This document shows, piece after piece, positions 35,428 through 48,417 of a stretch of 64,000 nt of DNA (position 1 is the stretch's first letter; every line of letters begins with the position of its first letter). This DNA is from Prosopocoilus inquinatus (Eukaryota > Arthropoda > Insecta > Coleoptera > Lucanidae). The notes beneath the pieces are model-generated. The model searched no databases, was not told the DNA's origin, and worked only from the letters and a program-made list of their open reading frames with translations. The stretch spans positions 22,165,806 to 22,229,805 of the forward strand of contig CM069875.1 in assembly GCA_036172665.1 (NCBI GenBank), in the 5' to 3' direction. A program made the position numbers and the translations under genes.

Positions 35428-36060
35428 GTTAATTCGTAAAAGACTAAAGTCACGATTTCCTTGTTTACAGCTTTTTTGGGTAATGAAATGAATCCTGAAA
35501 TCATTTCTCAACCTTGTCTTCACGATGCCAAACTTGCCCTACCGAACAACGCAACGTTACAATTTGTTTCCAAAATTGTCGAATTTGGTCCTCTTCTTCC
35601 TTTTAGTTTTGTTCGTCTCTTTTTTATACTTTTGAAGGAAAATGGCTAAGAGTTCTGCTAGTTCAAATAAAACTCTGAATCTTTTTAGAGTGTAAATTCG
35701 GGTAAATATATGTAAATATAAGAAATGAAATAATAAAACTTAAAGTATCGAAAACGAAGTTCAAAACTATAGATAAAAGTAATCAAAACTAGCAACTAAA
35801 CCCATGATACTGAGATAATCATGATTTTTGGCAAAAAATAACAATAATGTGCATACAAAAATTCTATTTGAATTTTTTCAAGACTGAAATACGAAACTCT
35901 TTATATTTATTGCTTCTATTAGTTTATATTTTTAGGAACACTAAATTTTACTTTGCAACTTTTGCGACGATTTTAGAATATACCGGGCTTCCCGAAACAT
36001 TAAATGAAATTCGAACAGGAACAAAATTCTCCACCACTATCACTTCGAAACACTAGTGGA
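35428..36060. other. Intronic sequence, no gene recognised
   Basis: AT-rich, nothing recognised. Confidence 0.45.
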
Positions 36061-37669
36061 TAACTTCCAAAAATATTATGGTTGTTCTCCATGTGTTCCT
36101 TGAATTTATAGAAGGATTCATCCTTCGAATTCATGAGGAAGACCTATCAATACTGAGAGTAATCGTCGATAAAGTAGATAAAGTATCGATTTCCACTGGG
36201 AGTACAAGTATTCATTGGTCCGCAAACATCAGAGTGAATGACTTGGTTTGGTTTAGTTGCTCTCTGAGTGGTGATAAGGGAGTCTTGACATTTGAAACTT
36301 AAGGCATTGGACACAGTCTTTGGATTCTGGACAGGAGTTAATCTGTATTCCGATAGCAAGGATTTTCTTTCACGGTTTTCAGAATAGCGTCTTGCGAACG
36401 ATGACCTAGTCTGCGATGCCATGTGTGGATGCAGCTTTTGTCACCTGATACATAAGCGAAGTGTGCTTGAATTGGACGGTTTAGCTGGTACAGGTTCGGA
36501 TCTGAATGACCATTGGCCATTATTTCCACTTTTTTTGCACCCTTTAGGTCCAAAGTTGACGCTGAGGCCTCTTTCAGTTATTTTTCGCACTGATATGAGA
36601 TCTGTTAAAGTGGGAAGATACAGTACATCTTTCATCTCCGTATGAAGCGAAAGGAACCATCAGGTTGACTGCATTTTATATAAATGTCTCCTTGCCCTTC
36701 GGCTTTGAGAATGTCACCACTTTTAGCTTGTACATCTGCGACCTTGGAGTTGGAGACTGAAGTGAAGAAATTGTTCTTAGGTGTCATACCTATATGCGCC
36801 AACGCCTGAGTCAATTTCCAAATATCAGAATCAGATTCCGTAGTGTTTACCGTAAAACATAAATCTAGTTCTCTGATTTGGCTGCACGGGTTTCTTCACT
36901 TGTACTAGGTTTTGACGATGCTTGACTTTCAGTACGACACTTTAATTTATAGCATTCCTTTTTAACATACCTTTTCTTACGGAAATAGTGATATAGTTTA
37001 GAAATGGGGCCGTTATTGTTGCAATTCGAATTTTAAATGTTTCCATCAATTTTCATGACAGATTCTTCATTAGACACGCGAACTCTGCCGTCTCTCTTTT
37101 TTCTTTTTACGCCTTTGGAATTCGTCGAGTAATTTACCTGTAACGTAATCACACGGGAATTCAGACTCAAGACGTGCTTCTAGAGCAGAAATTAGATTAT
37201 CATATGAATGTGATAATGTACACAGAACAAAAGAGGCAAAATGAGAATTTTTATTGTCTTCATCCATTCCTCGCAACTTATCTCTCAGATCTGACATTTC
37301 ATTCAACTGCTCCGTCATGGATTTGTTCTTTTCCAGCTACTTTTGTAAAGCTTCCGCAATAAATATATTTTTGATTGAAGAGAAGTATGCTCATGTGCGT
37401 TTTTCAAAACTTGCCACATACCTTTAGCAAAATTGAGATAACGTATGTAAATCAGCTGATCATTCTCCATTTAGACTAATGAGAGCTTGAGCCTTGCGAT
37501 CCCTTCTAATTCAAGTAGCATGCCGTGCATGTGCATCAGTTGCAGACGGGGCGTTGTTTATTACGCAATCCCAGAAATCATCCTTGTACAGTAGCATTTC
37601 AAATTTGAATTTCCACGACGAATACTTGGATTGGTTTAATTTAGTCAGCACTGTTCTTTGATCAACCAT
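36060..37669 (-). pseudogene. Copia-type LTR retrotransposon remnant (gag, protease, start of integrase)
   Basis: Minus strand from an ATG at 37669: a gag N-terminus (VDQRTVLTKLN, WKFKFEMLLYKDDFW) and gag core (SALEARLESEF), then the protease, where an in-frame Asp-Ser-Gly sits at 36804-36812. HMTPK-like text follows after a frameshift. Next come VLYLPTLTDLISVRKI, the GAG-pre-integrase motif WHRRLGH (36401-36421), and the integrase core HSDVCGPMNT...GNRYFIYFIDDYSQY ending near 36150, with stops beyond. Reverse transcriptase and RNase H are absent. Many stops and frameshifts; no LTRs recognised. Confidence 0.88.
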
Positions 37670-37859
37670 GATTATTTAATTTTACGGTTGTCATTTTATT
37701 TATAACTACGATATATTTTTAGTGCGTATTCCCGATTTTACGATCGTCATACGCTACTACCCCCTATGCGTACATGTTACAGAACATACATGTGTCATAT
37801 TATAAGATAAATAAGTAGCTCTATTAACTATTCTAACAATTGGCATAAACTTTAGACTT

Positions 37860-38270
37860 CAAAAAAAAACCAAAGGAATAAGTAGAACGGCATTATCTCG
37901 CATGATCTGGACAGCCAATTCAGAAAACCAAAACGGGAAATCGCACGACCAGAAAATGCAGTAATTGAATTGTTTTTCGGGCTGTATGGTATGTAGCACC
38001 GTCTTGTAGAAACCACATGTCGTCCACATCCATATCCTGCAATTTGGCACAAAAACTGTAATCATGACGCGATAGCCATTAACCATTAACTGTTATTGCC
38101 TGACCAGCCGTATTTTCGAAGCAGAATGAATGGGGTCCGATGATATGTTCAGCCCAAAATCCTCACCAAACAGTGACACGTTGTGGATGCATTTCTTTCT
38201 CAACAATCATTCGCGGATTTTCTGAACCCCAATTGCGAGAAATCAGAGTCTATCATACTTAATATCTTGA
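37860..38270 (-). pseudogene. Mariner/Tc-like transposase fragment
   Basis: Across several frames on the minus strand one reads a WCGFWAEHIIGPHSF-like segment, then DDMWF-like and TYHT-like text around a QDGA-type motif, ISRFG, LNWLSRSC and LFLWFF near 37870. This order (second Asp in QDGA-H, then ISR-GD-NWP-RSCD-TP-D-FLW) is that of Tc/mariner-type transposases common in insect genomes. It is short, frameshifted and dead. Confidence 0.75.
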
Positions 38271-39164
38271 AATAGATAGAGAGAGGGATCATTAAATGCT
38301 AAGTGACCATCCGATAAATCAATCATGCACGGAGATCGACACCAAGCTCCAATCCAAAGGTACCAAGACTTAAGGGCAAAATCCGGGCGTTACAAAGACT
38401 AAGTCATGGAAAATTAGCGGCAAAACAGTACGCAGGTTCCAGCAAAGCCGTTAGATATTCTGAGTCATACATAACCCTATACTGTGTACTTTGTGAATCA
38501 ATAAAAAATTGATAATTTTTAATTAGAAATTTGTTTTCTATCAAAATTACTTCTTGCGTGAATTTTGGGACAACTTTTAGAAGAAGAATTACGATGAGAA
38601 TTGACAGGCCGAGAGTTCAAAATTGGCACGGCAGGAACTGGTTCTTTCTTCGTGATTACTGTATTAAATAACAGGGTGTAACAGTGAAAACATACCTTTG
38701 ATGTGATGTAGTGCAGTTTGTAGACCTGGTCGACTGAAAAACTTTAGTATACAAGAAATGTGCTATACACCCAAAAAACTGAGGTTATGGTCAAAAAACC
38801 ATTACCCGTTATATGCATGAACTTAAAACATTATAACTTAATTCATCTTTTACCGACTTTTTATTACGATGCTGCGTTCAAAAGAGGAATAACGTACATT
38901 TACAACGTTATATAAAAATTGAAAATTAGTTGAAAATTAGAAAAGTTCCACAAGTAAATATTTCAAATTTTTGTCAGGTTTCACTTTTTTTCACTATTTA
39001 CCGACCATTATACGAGAACTTTATCATTATTTTAATTTTTGTTATTACTTTTTTCTAAAGAAAGCACAATTGTGCACTCAACGAGCCCAAGATCACTAAA
39101 ATCCCTTAAGATTTCACTTAAATATTGAATTTTGAATATATTAAACGGAGTATTCCAAGTTGGA
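38271..39164. other. Intronic sequence, no gene recognised
   Basis: AT-rich; an ACAGGGTGTAACAG motif near 38671 resembles ends of the TA elements, but no partner end was found. Confidence 0.4.
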
Positions 39165-39360
39165 TGACTTATTAAAAGTTTACGGGGAAAGGAACATACA
39201 AACACTCTGAAAATTAATACACTGCCCTAAAAGAAAGTGATCTTTCAGACTAAAATATTTTCACTTTTATATCACTTCCGGTTATGCCGAAAGTGTCCAT
39301 TAATTTTCTTATTTTAAATAGAATTCTATACTTTTTAGTACAAATTTCGATTCTGGACAT
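39165..39360. repeat. Solo arm fragment related to the 57.5-59.3 kb foldback family
   Basis: ATTAAAAGTTTACGG, CACTTCCG-TTAT-CCG and TTCTTATTTTAAATAGAAT match, in the same order, the arm of the element at 57496-59308. Confidence 0.6.
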
Positions 39361-39372
39361 TAAAAATATATA

Positions 39373-40577
39373 CAGGGAAGGGCAAAAGTATGGAACCGGC
39401 TTAATATTTCGAAAACTGTTTGCCGCGTCTACTTAAAATTTGGTATGTGATTTAGAGTCAATAAGACCTACTTTACCAATTTGTTTCAATTGTTTATCCG
39501 CTCTTGTTTCTGAGATCCAACGCCTACTTGATTTTTTTTAATGACAACCTGCTGATTTCCTTCCTGTATTTAATAGCTAGTTTAATTCTCTAAACGACTA
39601 CATAAAAATATTTATCTATTATATAAGAAAATTTTCGAGAAAATAACATTTGATGAAAAACTTAAGAAAAATGGTCTAATGTTTGAAATTCGACAAAAAT
39701 ATTAGTTTTAACAAACAAAAAAAACTAGAAGGCCACAAGATAATGGGTTGTTTTTAAGATAGAACTAAAGCAAACTTCAATAAAAGTTGCTTTAAAAAGA
39801 TGAAAACAAATACGGGGAAGGACAAAAGCATGGTACCGGCTTAATGTTTCGAAAACTGTTTGACGTATCTATTTGAAATTTGGTGTGTGATTCAGAGTCA
39901 ATAGGACCTACAATACCAATTTATTTCAATTGTTTATCTGCTCTTGTTTCTGAAATCCAACGCCTACTTGATTTTTTTTTTAACCACAACCTAATGATTT
40001 CTTCTTTTATTTAATAGCTCGTTTAATTCTCTAAACGACCACATAAGAATATTTATCTATTATATAAGAAAATTTTCGAGAAAAAAGTGTTTGAATGAAA
40101 AAGTTAGGAAAAATGGTTTATTGTCTGATATTCCACAAGAATTCTAGTTTTAACAAAAAAACTGGAAGACCACAAGATTATAGATGTTTTTAAGATAGCA
40201 CTAAAGAAAATTTTAATAAAAACTGCCTTAAAAACATGAAAACAAATACCAAATATCAGCGTAAACCATTTTTTCTAACTTTTTCATTCAAACATTATTT
40301 TCTCGAAAATTTTCTTATGCAATAGATAAATATTTTTAAGTAGTCGTTTGAAGAATTAAACGAACTATTAAATAGAGGAGAAAATCAGTAGGTTGTCTTT
40401 TAAAAAAAATCAAGTAGGCATTGGATCTCAGAAACAAGAGCAGATAAACAATTGAAACAAATAATGTAGGTAGGTAATGTAGGTCCTATTGACTCTGAAT
40501 CAGACACCTAATTTCAAATAGATACGTCAAACAGTTTTCGGAATATTCAGCCGGTTCCGTACTTTTGCCCTTCCTTG
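39373..40577. mobile_element. Composite TA element with three arms (two direct, one inverted)
   Basis: The left end CAGGGAAGGGCAAAAGTA (39373) and the inverted right end (to 40577) are flanked by TA. Inside, a second direct copy of the left arm starts at 39813, a 440-bp period with about 85-90% identity. An inverted copy of about 310 bp forms the right end. Noncoding. Confidence 0.75.
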
Positions 40578-40579
40578 TA

Positions 40580-43500
40580 TAATAAAAATTGGGCTTGGCC
40601 TACACTTAAATATAATGATTTTTGAGATACAGGGCCGTAGTCACTAAATATTCAAGGGAGGCTTATTGTAGTACAGGGTAGGCTCTATAAGTCTTTATTT
40701 CCATGCTTTTACGCATTTTTAAAATATTTTCATGTCAGGTCAGGCTTAAAACTTTCCAGGGCAGTCTCAGCCTCCATTGTCGCCTCTCTAGCTACAGCCC
40801 TATTGAGATATCTTAAATTTTCTTTAAAAAACATTTTAGTAAAACATGCTAAAAGTCATGTTAAAATAGTAAATGTTAAATGTTCACCTTTAACGACGTA
40901 CCTATTGTGAAAGGCGAATTGTAACAGCAGTTTGTATGACAGCAAGGAGTGATATTGAACCAAACACTGCAAAAACAAAGATTTTAACATTGTTGTGGAG
41001 CGAGAATACACGCCTCTTGGGTTAGTTGATGTAAAGAAAACGTGGGCATAAATATCTTAAAAGAGCGAGCTCGTAGTACCCCTAATATTCGATGGTAAGA
41101 ATAAATCCATTAACAAACATGTGTGATCTCACAGAAGTTACAAAAAAATTACGTATGTCTTTGGTTGTTGTGATGTGATTAGCGCGCAACTAATATTAGG
41201 AAGATGTAGCTTGTCATGTTTCCCTACCATGCTCATTCCTGATTTAAAGCTAGCCGCTGTATTTCAGTGATTTTCGAAGTATTTTCGGATAAATTCTTGT
41301 ATCTATTAACTTAACGTGAGTCTATTATCTATTGCATTTTGACTAGCGCAAAAATGAAGATCTTACTCTAATAAGACAAAGTAACAGCTATGAGTCTCCT
41401 TGAAGCGACAGATTTTCTTAGCAATTTCAGGCCGTGGTAAACTATGCCTCATTAATAAATATTTTTGTACTTCATACCGATGAATGTTAAATGTATGAAA
41501 AATAAAAATTCAATGTAAAATAAAATTAGTGCAATTTTGCATCGTAATGGAGAGGAAAGGGGACTACTCGGCGTAAAATATATAGCTGCATCTTTGTCTT
41601 TAACACATATACTCCAATTTGTTTCCTTTGTTTTCACGTATTTAATTAAAACTAAATATCTCGATCAAATATAAACCAATTTTAATGATCTCCAGTGCGT
41701 TTAATGCAAAACTGTAGTCGCTTTTAGGTAAGAATTAAAAGGAAAATTCTATAGAAAAAACTTTTTAATAAATTGTCGATGAATATGGAAAAATGTGGAA
41801 AAATTGTAAACACTTGTAAAATTTATATGTGGAACTCTGCCATTTTTTAACCAATTTTTTTTATATACGTCGGAAAAGTACATTTTTCCTCTTTTCAACA
41901 CAAAGTTCAAATCAAAAATCAGTAAAAGAAAATCGAAGTTATCGTTTTTTAAGTAGGTGCAGGTACCGAAAACTAGTTTTTTGACTGTAGCATCATTTTT
42001 TTAGGGTGTGCAGAGTTCTTCCTATATACCACAATTTACTACTCGACCAACTCTTCAACTTGCATTATATGGAATAAATAGTACATCCAGATGTTTTTTT
42101 CTTTTGCAACACAGTGTAACCTGCTCGGTTTTTCTAAGAGTTTATGTCAACCGTAATGTTTAAATTGGAAATATTTTTAAGCCACACATAATTTTCGAAA
42201 CTTATAAATTGTAACTTAACATTTCCATTCTGAATTAAACAAAACTATATGTTTGTTTATTTAAGATAAGATTCAGAATTCAGACTTTTTAAATTTCATA
42301 ATTTCATTCAATATCTGGCGATTTATTTTCGAATTTTTAATTAATAATTTACTCTATACAGAATTCAGATTTCTTGCAGAAGGAGTAAAGATTCAGTACA
42401 TCACATTATGATTAAAAAGTTTTCAAGAACTTTTTCTTCTATTCTACCTCAAAACAAGGGTTAAAGCTTTTTAATCGACATCAAAGGACTCGTATAAGGA
42501 TACACACATACGTACTTTCGGGTTTAGCTAAAGCGGCAAACAAAAATATAAAAATATAAAGCCGTAGAAGAGGACTTACTCTACCGTTACATTAATAATT
42601 TTCTTAAGTCGGTCATACGCCAAAGAGTAATACGACTTGCCTTCCTCCCAAGGAGGTTTAAGCAAAAACAGTACGCCCAGTTTCGACGAAGTAAGTGGCC
42701 GGGAGTCTCGAACTTTTTCCGATATTTTTCACGGTGAAACGCACAAGAGTAATGACGTTTCTGTCTGCTGAAGTTTTAAGTATAACGGATCGTCTTTCTT
42801 AGTCTGCCGCCGTTAAAAATGTCCTTCTGCCACAGCCGCCGCCGCCATTGTCGGTGTTCACAATCGCCCCGCTGTTTGTTGTTAATCGGGGTTGCTTACA
42901 GATTAGACGCGGGGCCATTATTTTACTTTTCAAAGCCGGATTTAATATCGGATTAAGAGATGATGATAAAATGCAATTTTTTATTTGTTCCTTACAAAAT
43001 AAATTAAATAAAAATAATTAAACAGTATCATTTTTTCTTCACTCTGTTTTACAGATCTATTAACTTTATTTATGGTGGAACGTAATTTTACTAATGACGC
43101 CCTCTTTTTAAGAAAGAAAGAAAAGAATTGAAATTATAAAAAGAATTCTTAGGTATATTTTATTTTATTCGAACATTCGAGAGAACCCAATTTCAGAATA
43201 ATTCAAATGCCATTCGTGTTATGCTTAAGTCCCCTGTGTATAAGTCTCATATTCAAATTCGGAATTCAAAATGATCGACTTGGGTCCAACACAAGGAATT
43301 TTAACAAATATAATTCAGGCAGCATCTTTCGATTTAAAAGCAGCGAAATGATTTTATTCAATCCGTATTTATTTTATCCACATGGCTTTTTATTTTGTTT
43401 GATTTATATTTTGGTTTACTTGCTCCAAGGGTAATTGAAAATAATTTTGATTGGTCCTTAATAGTAATTAGCAAAGCTAGTAAGAATTCAACGTTCAACA

Positions 43501-44500
43501 AATCCGTTTTGAAGTAGATTTGTTTTTTATGTTTTTATGGCTACGAAAAACGTTCGCTCGGCAATAAATCTGGTAAATTTCCTTTGACTAAATTACTTTT
43601 TTGTTAAACCTCCAAAAACGTATATTTTGTTCGATTTAATGCCTGCACTCAATGGCCGCATCAAGAAGTCGCATACCTCCTTTTTAGAAATATCCAGAAT
43701 TTCCGTCCTGCGGTAATTACAAAATGAGGTTCAGATATTTTGACTTCGTTGTGTCAGTGGCGTAACACAGAGGCACGCGTCAGGGAACAAAGAAATCATT
43801 TTCTAAATTAATTATCGATTTAAGATAACGCATGCTAGTGTTTTACAATTATACAGAGTACTGCATTGAAGAACACAACATACCCATGTTAATTTCAAGA
43901 TGTTCAAATATGGCTTCCCTAACAGCTTTACAGCAAAATTCCATTTAGATTTTTCAAAGTACTCTTCAAGGTAAGTTTGTCTGTGCAGTTTGAAAATTAT
44001 TCATTCGATAAGTTTCAAAATAATTTAAAAAGATTCAGTAACTAAATTCAATTTAAACCTAACTCTCAGCACAGCCTTGCCCAATGATTGTGAAAACCGG
44101 ACAGATTACACTAGCCTGCGAAAGAATATTTTTTTTTGCGGATGAGATAAGACTATGTGCTCTTCAAAGATTTCAACGTTATAAAAAAGAATCTGTTATT
44201 AGTTTTTTTTCTATCACGTCAGGATTCCAAACACAATATTAAACTTTCTAGAGAGTTTTTGTTAACATTTTGTATGGTACTTGCACACTTATCAGACATA
44301 TAAAAAAATGTTAATTGCAAACGTTTTAGGGATTTACCTGAACCGCCAGAAATTACTAAAAAAAAAACAAGTGACGATTGGAAGTGAGAATCATTTTTGT
44401 TATTGTAATTGAAGTCGATTTTTATCCAATTTTAAAACTGTCCAGTTAAAGTTTTAAAAACTATTTTCTTTGATATTTTAGATTAAAAATTCAGTAAATT
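40580..44500. other. Intronic sequence, no gene recognised
   Basis: Mostly AT-rich. The block at about 42590-42960 is GC-richer and nonrepetitive, with a CCGCCGCCG run, and may be a conserved noncoding element. Confidence 0.3.
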
Positions 44501-44539
44501 TTCTCGAATTAACAAAAGTTCCGCTTTTTACTTCCGAAA

Positions 44540-44870
44540 ATATAAATGGTCGCATCTCTTTAACTCGAACCTCCAGGAATCGACGTTTTCTGTAAGTCGA
44601 AATTTTGTGATGGTACTTGCACATTATATGTAACTGCTATCTATTTCTTTAACTGGAAATTTCTTTAACTCTTAATTTTCCGGTGCCTTGAAATTTGAGT
44701 TATGGAGGTTCGATTGTAGTTTTGTCTGTCAAAGCCCTGTACAGTGAAGGTCGGCTGTAGCGAATGCGTTTGTAGAGAACTGTCGGTTATAACCCTACTA
44801 AATACATACTTTTACTTACCGGTTATAACGAACTTTGTTTATAGCAAACCTATTTTGGTGTTTTTTTTTT
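44540..44870. repeat. Possible pogo/Tigger-type element remnants
   Basis: AACTCGAACCTCCAGGAAT (about 44560) and ATGGAGGTTCGATTG (about 44702), then ACAGTGAAGGTCGGCTGTAG and GGTTATAACGAACTT (to about 44835), resemble ends of pogo/Tigger elements. Complete boundaries could not be set. Confidence 0.35.
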
Positions 44871-45799
44871 GGGTTGAACCACAAATGTAGCAAACTGTTA
44901 GAATTATTTAGACAACATCTTTTAGTAACATTTACCTTATCATTCATTTTTTCTCAATATTTGCTTAAACAGGAATACACGGTATAGTATAAACTAATAT
45001 TTCGTATAGCATGAAATGTATAAACACTTAAGCAATCCTAAGCCCAAATCTGTCAATAATGACAAGTGAAAATGTGCAAGCAAGTGAGTAAATCAAGGCG
45101 GTGCTGATAGTTTGGTATAAATTGAATTTCGTTAGTGAATCATTCTTAAATATCTTGAAACTGAGCAGATAAAAAATTCTCAAATAGCACGGACAGATTC
45201 ACATTAAAGAGTACTTTAAAAAACAGAATTTTGCTGTAAAGTAATTATATAAGCCAATATTTGAACACCTTTAAATTTGCATGAGATTTTCTATGTTGCA
45301 TCACATTAATGCAGCACCCTGTATATGTTACTTTTGGTATTTAACTGTTGGTACTCGTTTGAGAAAAGGTCATAGTAATAGTAAATAGTACCTAACTTAA
45401 AAATTAAAGCTATACTTACTCTATCAATTTAAAGTCGTTTACTTTTCCAAATAACATCATCAATTAAATTGGTTTAAAATATGTACTAAGAACTACTTAT
45501 AAAACTGCGATTCTTTTGTGGCGTTTATTTGCGTTAGACGTAACTTCTCTAATCAGCATCTAATAACAATAAAGTCGGCTATCATCTATTAAAACATTTT
45601 ACACAAATTTCTTTTTAATATTTTCGCGAACAACAGAATAGTTGTATCTGGTCAATCGCAATAAGTCAAAAAGTATTTATACTTATAAAGTATTAAAACT
45701 TTATAACCTTATGATGAAATTTTGACCATCCGTTGATTCCCGTTAAGGTGCGCTTAGTGTGATTCCCATCTAACAACATCAAGAGCAGGATGATAAATC

Positions 45800-45822
45800 G
45801 GGGTGGGTTGGGTTGGGTTGGG
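45800..45822 (+). repeat. (GGGTT)n G-quadruplex-forming motif
   Basis: Five G runs of three or more are separated by one or two T (45800-45803, 45805-07, 45810-12, 45815-17, 45820-22). It is also at the 3' side of the minus-strand reverse transcriptase fragment. Quadruplex formation is inferred. Confidence 0.5.
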
Positions 45823-45834
45823 AAAGGATGAAGG

Positions 45835-46280
45835 TCTCGCACAAAAGTGTTTAGAAATATCTAAGTAGAACAACACTTTGCTTTACCAAATAACATTACT
45901 TGAAATTTGGAAGCATTTAGAAATAAAGAATGACTCAGGATATAGCGTTAAAATTACCTTTCACCTTCAAGAAAGCACTATTCCACTCTGAAGGTTTAAA
46001 TGAGAAATCGAGTTGGGTATCATCTGCGTAAATCGCGGCTGAGAAATATTTTATCCAAGACAGAAATTTTGATGTGTAGATACTGAATAACAAGGGACTC
46101 ATTACTGAATCCTGAGGAACGCCTTGAGTTAAAATTAGGGGTGCAAATAAAATGTTTTCAATTACAACATTCTGTTTACGATTATTAAGAATTTAATCAA
46201 GTTTACTACACCATTATCAACACTAATATGATGGAGTATTATGTGTGAGGCATCATGCCGTACAGCATCAAACGTTGTTT
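45835..46280 (-). pseudogene. Reverse transcriptase fragment of a CR1/jockey-like LINE
   Basis: Minus strand from about 46280: FDAVRHD, a stretch ending in LTQGVPQDSVMSPLLFSIYT, then IYADDTQLDFSF with the catalytic YADD intact at 46019-46030, followed by a frameshift and FQVMLFGKAK. QGVPQ-S--SPLLF and YADDTQL are diagnostic of the RT palm of CR1/jockey-group elements. 5' and 3' parts are missing. Confidence 0.8.
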
Positions 46281-46289
46281 ATATTTATT

Positions 46290-48410
46290 AAAAATCATCT
46301 TTCCATTGCACTTAATAAATAAAAATGAAACCTGCAGGTAGAGTGTATATACAGAAAAGTAACCCCGCGTGTCCCGCTCTGTTCATTTTTCTATACACGG
46401 TGATTTATTAAGTCACTGACAATCTATGCCATGTAAAAGGTCAGGTAATTTTAAGAGAAAAACATCATGTTTAGATCTTTAGAAGTTTAGACCTTTCAAA
46501 CTAAGGGAAATGGAAAAAATCACAAGCCTTCCATACCAATTTAAAATCGATGGAATTTAAACATAGACTGTGCATGATAACCTGACATTCATAGATTCTT
46601 TAGAATATGAAATAGATTGCAGAAAAAGAATTGTAATTTCTTCCATAGTAGCTAGATTATATACCTGTAGGGTCATACAATGCGACCTGTTCTTCTTGCA
46701 AAATCTTGAAGAAGTAATTGAAGAATTTTTAATTTAAAGAAACTTGGTTGCCATTTCTGAATCTGCCCAGGCAGCCAGGTGTAAAATGGACCTCTTTCGT
46801 GGATCGCTCATCGTGTATTGCAACAAATTTTATACCAAATTGGAACTAAAGTTTTGACATTTTTCAAAATAATTTCCTTTCAACTCGATACGCTTATTCC
46901 GTCTGAGTTCACATAGCTTATTGCCTCGAAATTAAAAAAACAAACGCACGCACACCTGTTGAATAAGTTTCCAAAAGAAAAATGTTTTTTTAGCGAAGTT
47001 ATTAACCGCATCGACATAAATGGACACAAATTTTGATCATGACCGATTTCTAATTTTTATCAATTTTTAACATCTCTTCAGCATTGATCACCAAATCCTT
47101 GGAGTAATTATTATTTTTTATTATTTGTTTATTTAATTATTATTTAGTGGTATGGTGTCACCCTTAGTTTGGTTTCTTAACCAACCAAGAAGTAATTTAT
47201 TTTAACATGGAAGTGTTTTATTTACTGGACCATTAATTTATTCTTGTATTCAGAATCCCACAAAATTGAAAAGCTTTAAAGAAGTTTATGGACATAAGGA
47301 TAGTAGAGTGGATACTGGGTTTGAAAAGTTTCTTCGATAAGTATTTAGGGCTGATGAAAACTCACCGCATTGGATTATACCGGAAACGCATGTTTCATTC
47401 AGTGCAGTTGCACGGAGCTACTGTTTTCGTTGAGAGGAACTACTTCATTTGAAAGACTAGAACGATACTCATCTTCCATTCATTTGTTCCTTTTATATGA
47501 TTCATTCCCCTTTGTGACACGACGCGCAAAAGACAATAAAAAATTTGCATTTAATTTTCTTTTTTGTTTTAAACATTTTGAAATATTCTTTACTTAACAG
47601 AATATTGGGCTTATTTAAGTGCTTAAAATTTAGAAAGATCGAATTCCTAAGAAGGTCGACTGAACCCGTAGAAAGGTCCCAAAAAAGTAACTACGCAATC
47701 AAAATTTTTGCCTAGTTTATGCATGTTACATCGATTCGACGACTCCATTATGTCTACCAACTCCATCAACTCCATTTCAGCAAGTGTAAATCGTCGGGAC
47801 GCTATTCTCGACGCGAAAAAAACGAACAACTGTGTATCAGGGAGCTGTGAGAAATAGTTACTATTGTGCAGTGTGCAGTTGGCATCGGATACGGAGCAAT
47901 GGCCCTTGTCAATTGCCGGTATATCTCAGTCGCCGTGTCGCGCCCCATTTTCACCGGGAATAGGAACGGGAACAGAGATTAACTCGATTTTGCAGAAATC
48001 TGACGAATGTTGTAGAAGTACCAGGAAAGATTTCCGAAATATTTTGTGATCCAAATTATAAAGATTTAAAATTAATTTAAAGCTTAAGAAAATTTTAAGA
48101 TGTTCACTTTTTTAAAGAAAAAAATTAAAATTAGTAAATATAAATTATCATTTATAAAGGAGTAAATATAAATAAATATATAGAAAACTCATATATTTAA
48201 GAAAATTATTTCAAATAAAACAGAAACGCTATTTGGCCATGCTCTCCACGGTCGCATTTTGAAAGCTGACTGGTGATACGTCCGATAGTCACAAAATTTG
48301 ATTATCCGTGGGTTGACTATATTAACCATAGTCGGACGTAGCCTAAATTATATTTCGCCAAGTTCTTGGAAAATAGTTTTTTGTATAGTCTTTATTGATC
48401 AGTTCGATCA
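46290..48410. other. Intronic sequence, no gene recognised
   Basis: Short frames (47370-47597, 47647-47829, 47864-48049) show no confidently recognisable domain. Confidence 0.4.
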
Positions 48411-48417
48411 CATTATA

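Noticed and set aside
45800..45822. Telomere-like GGGTT repeat
   Set aside because: Only four units and not the common insect telomere repeat TTAGG; treated as a simple G-rich motif.
47647..48049. Possible transposase-derived gene (frames on both strands)
   Set aside because: A few residues resemble DNA-transposon N-termini, but no catalytic or diagnostic motif could be read.
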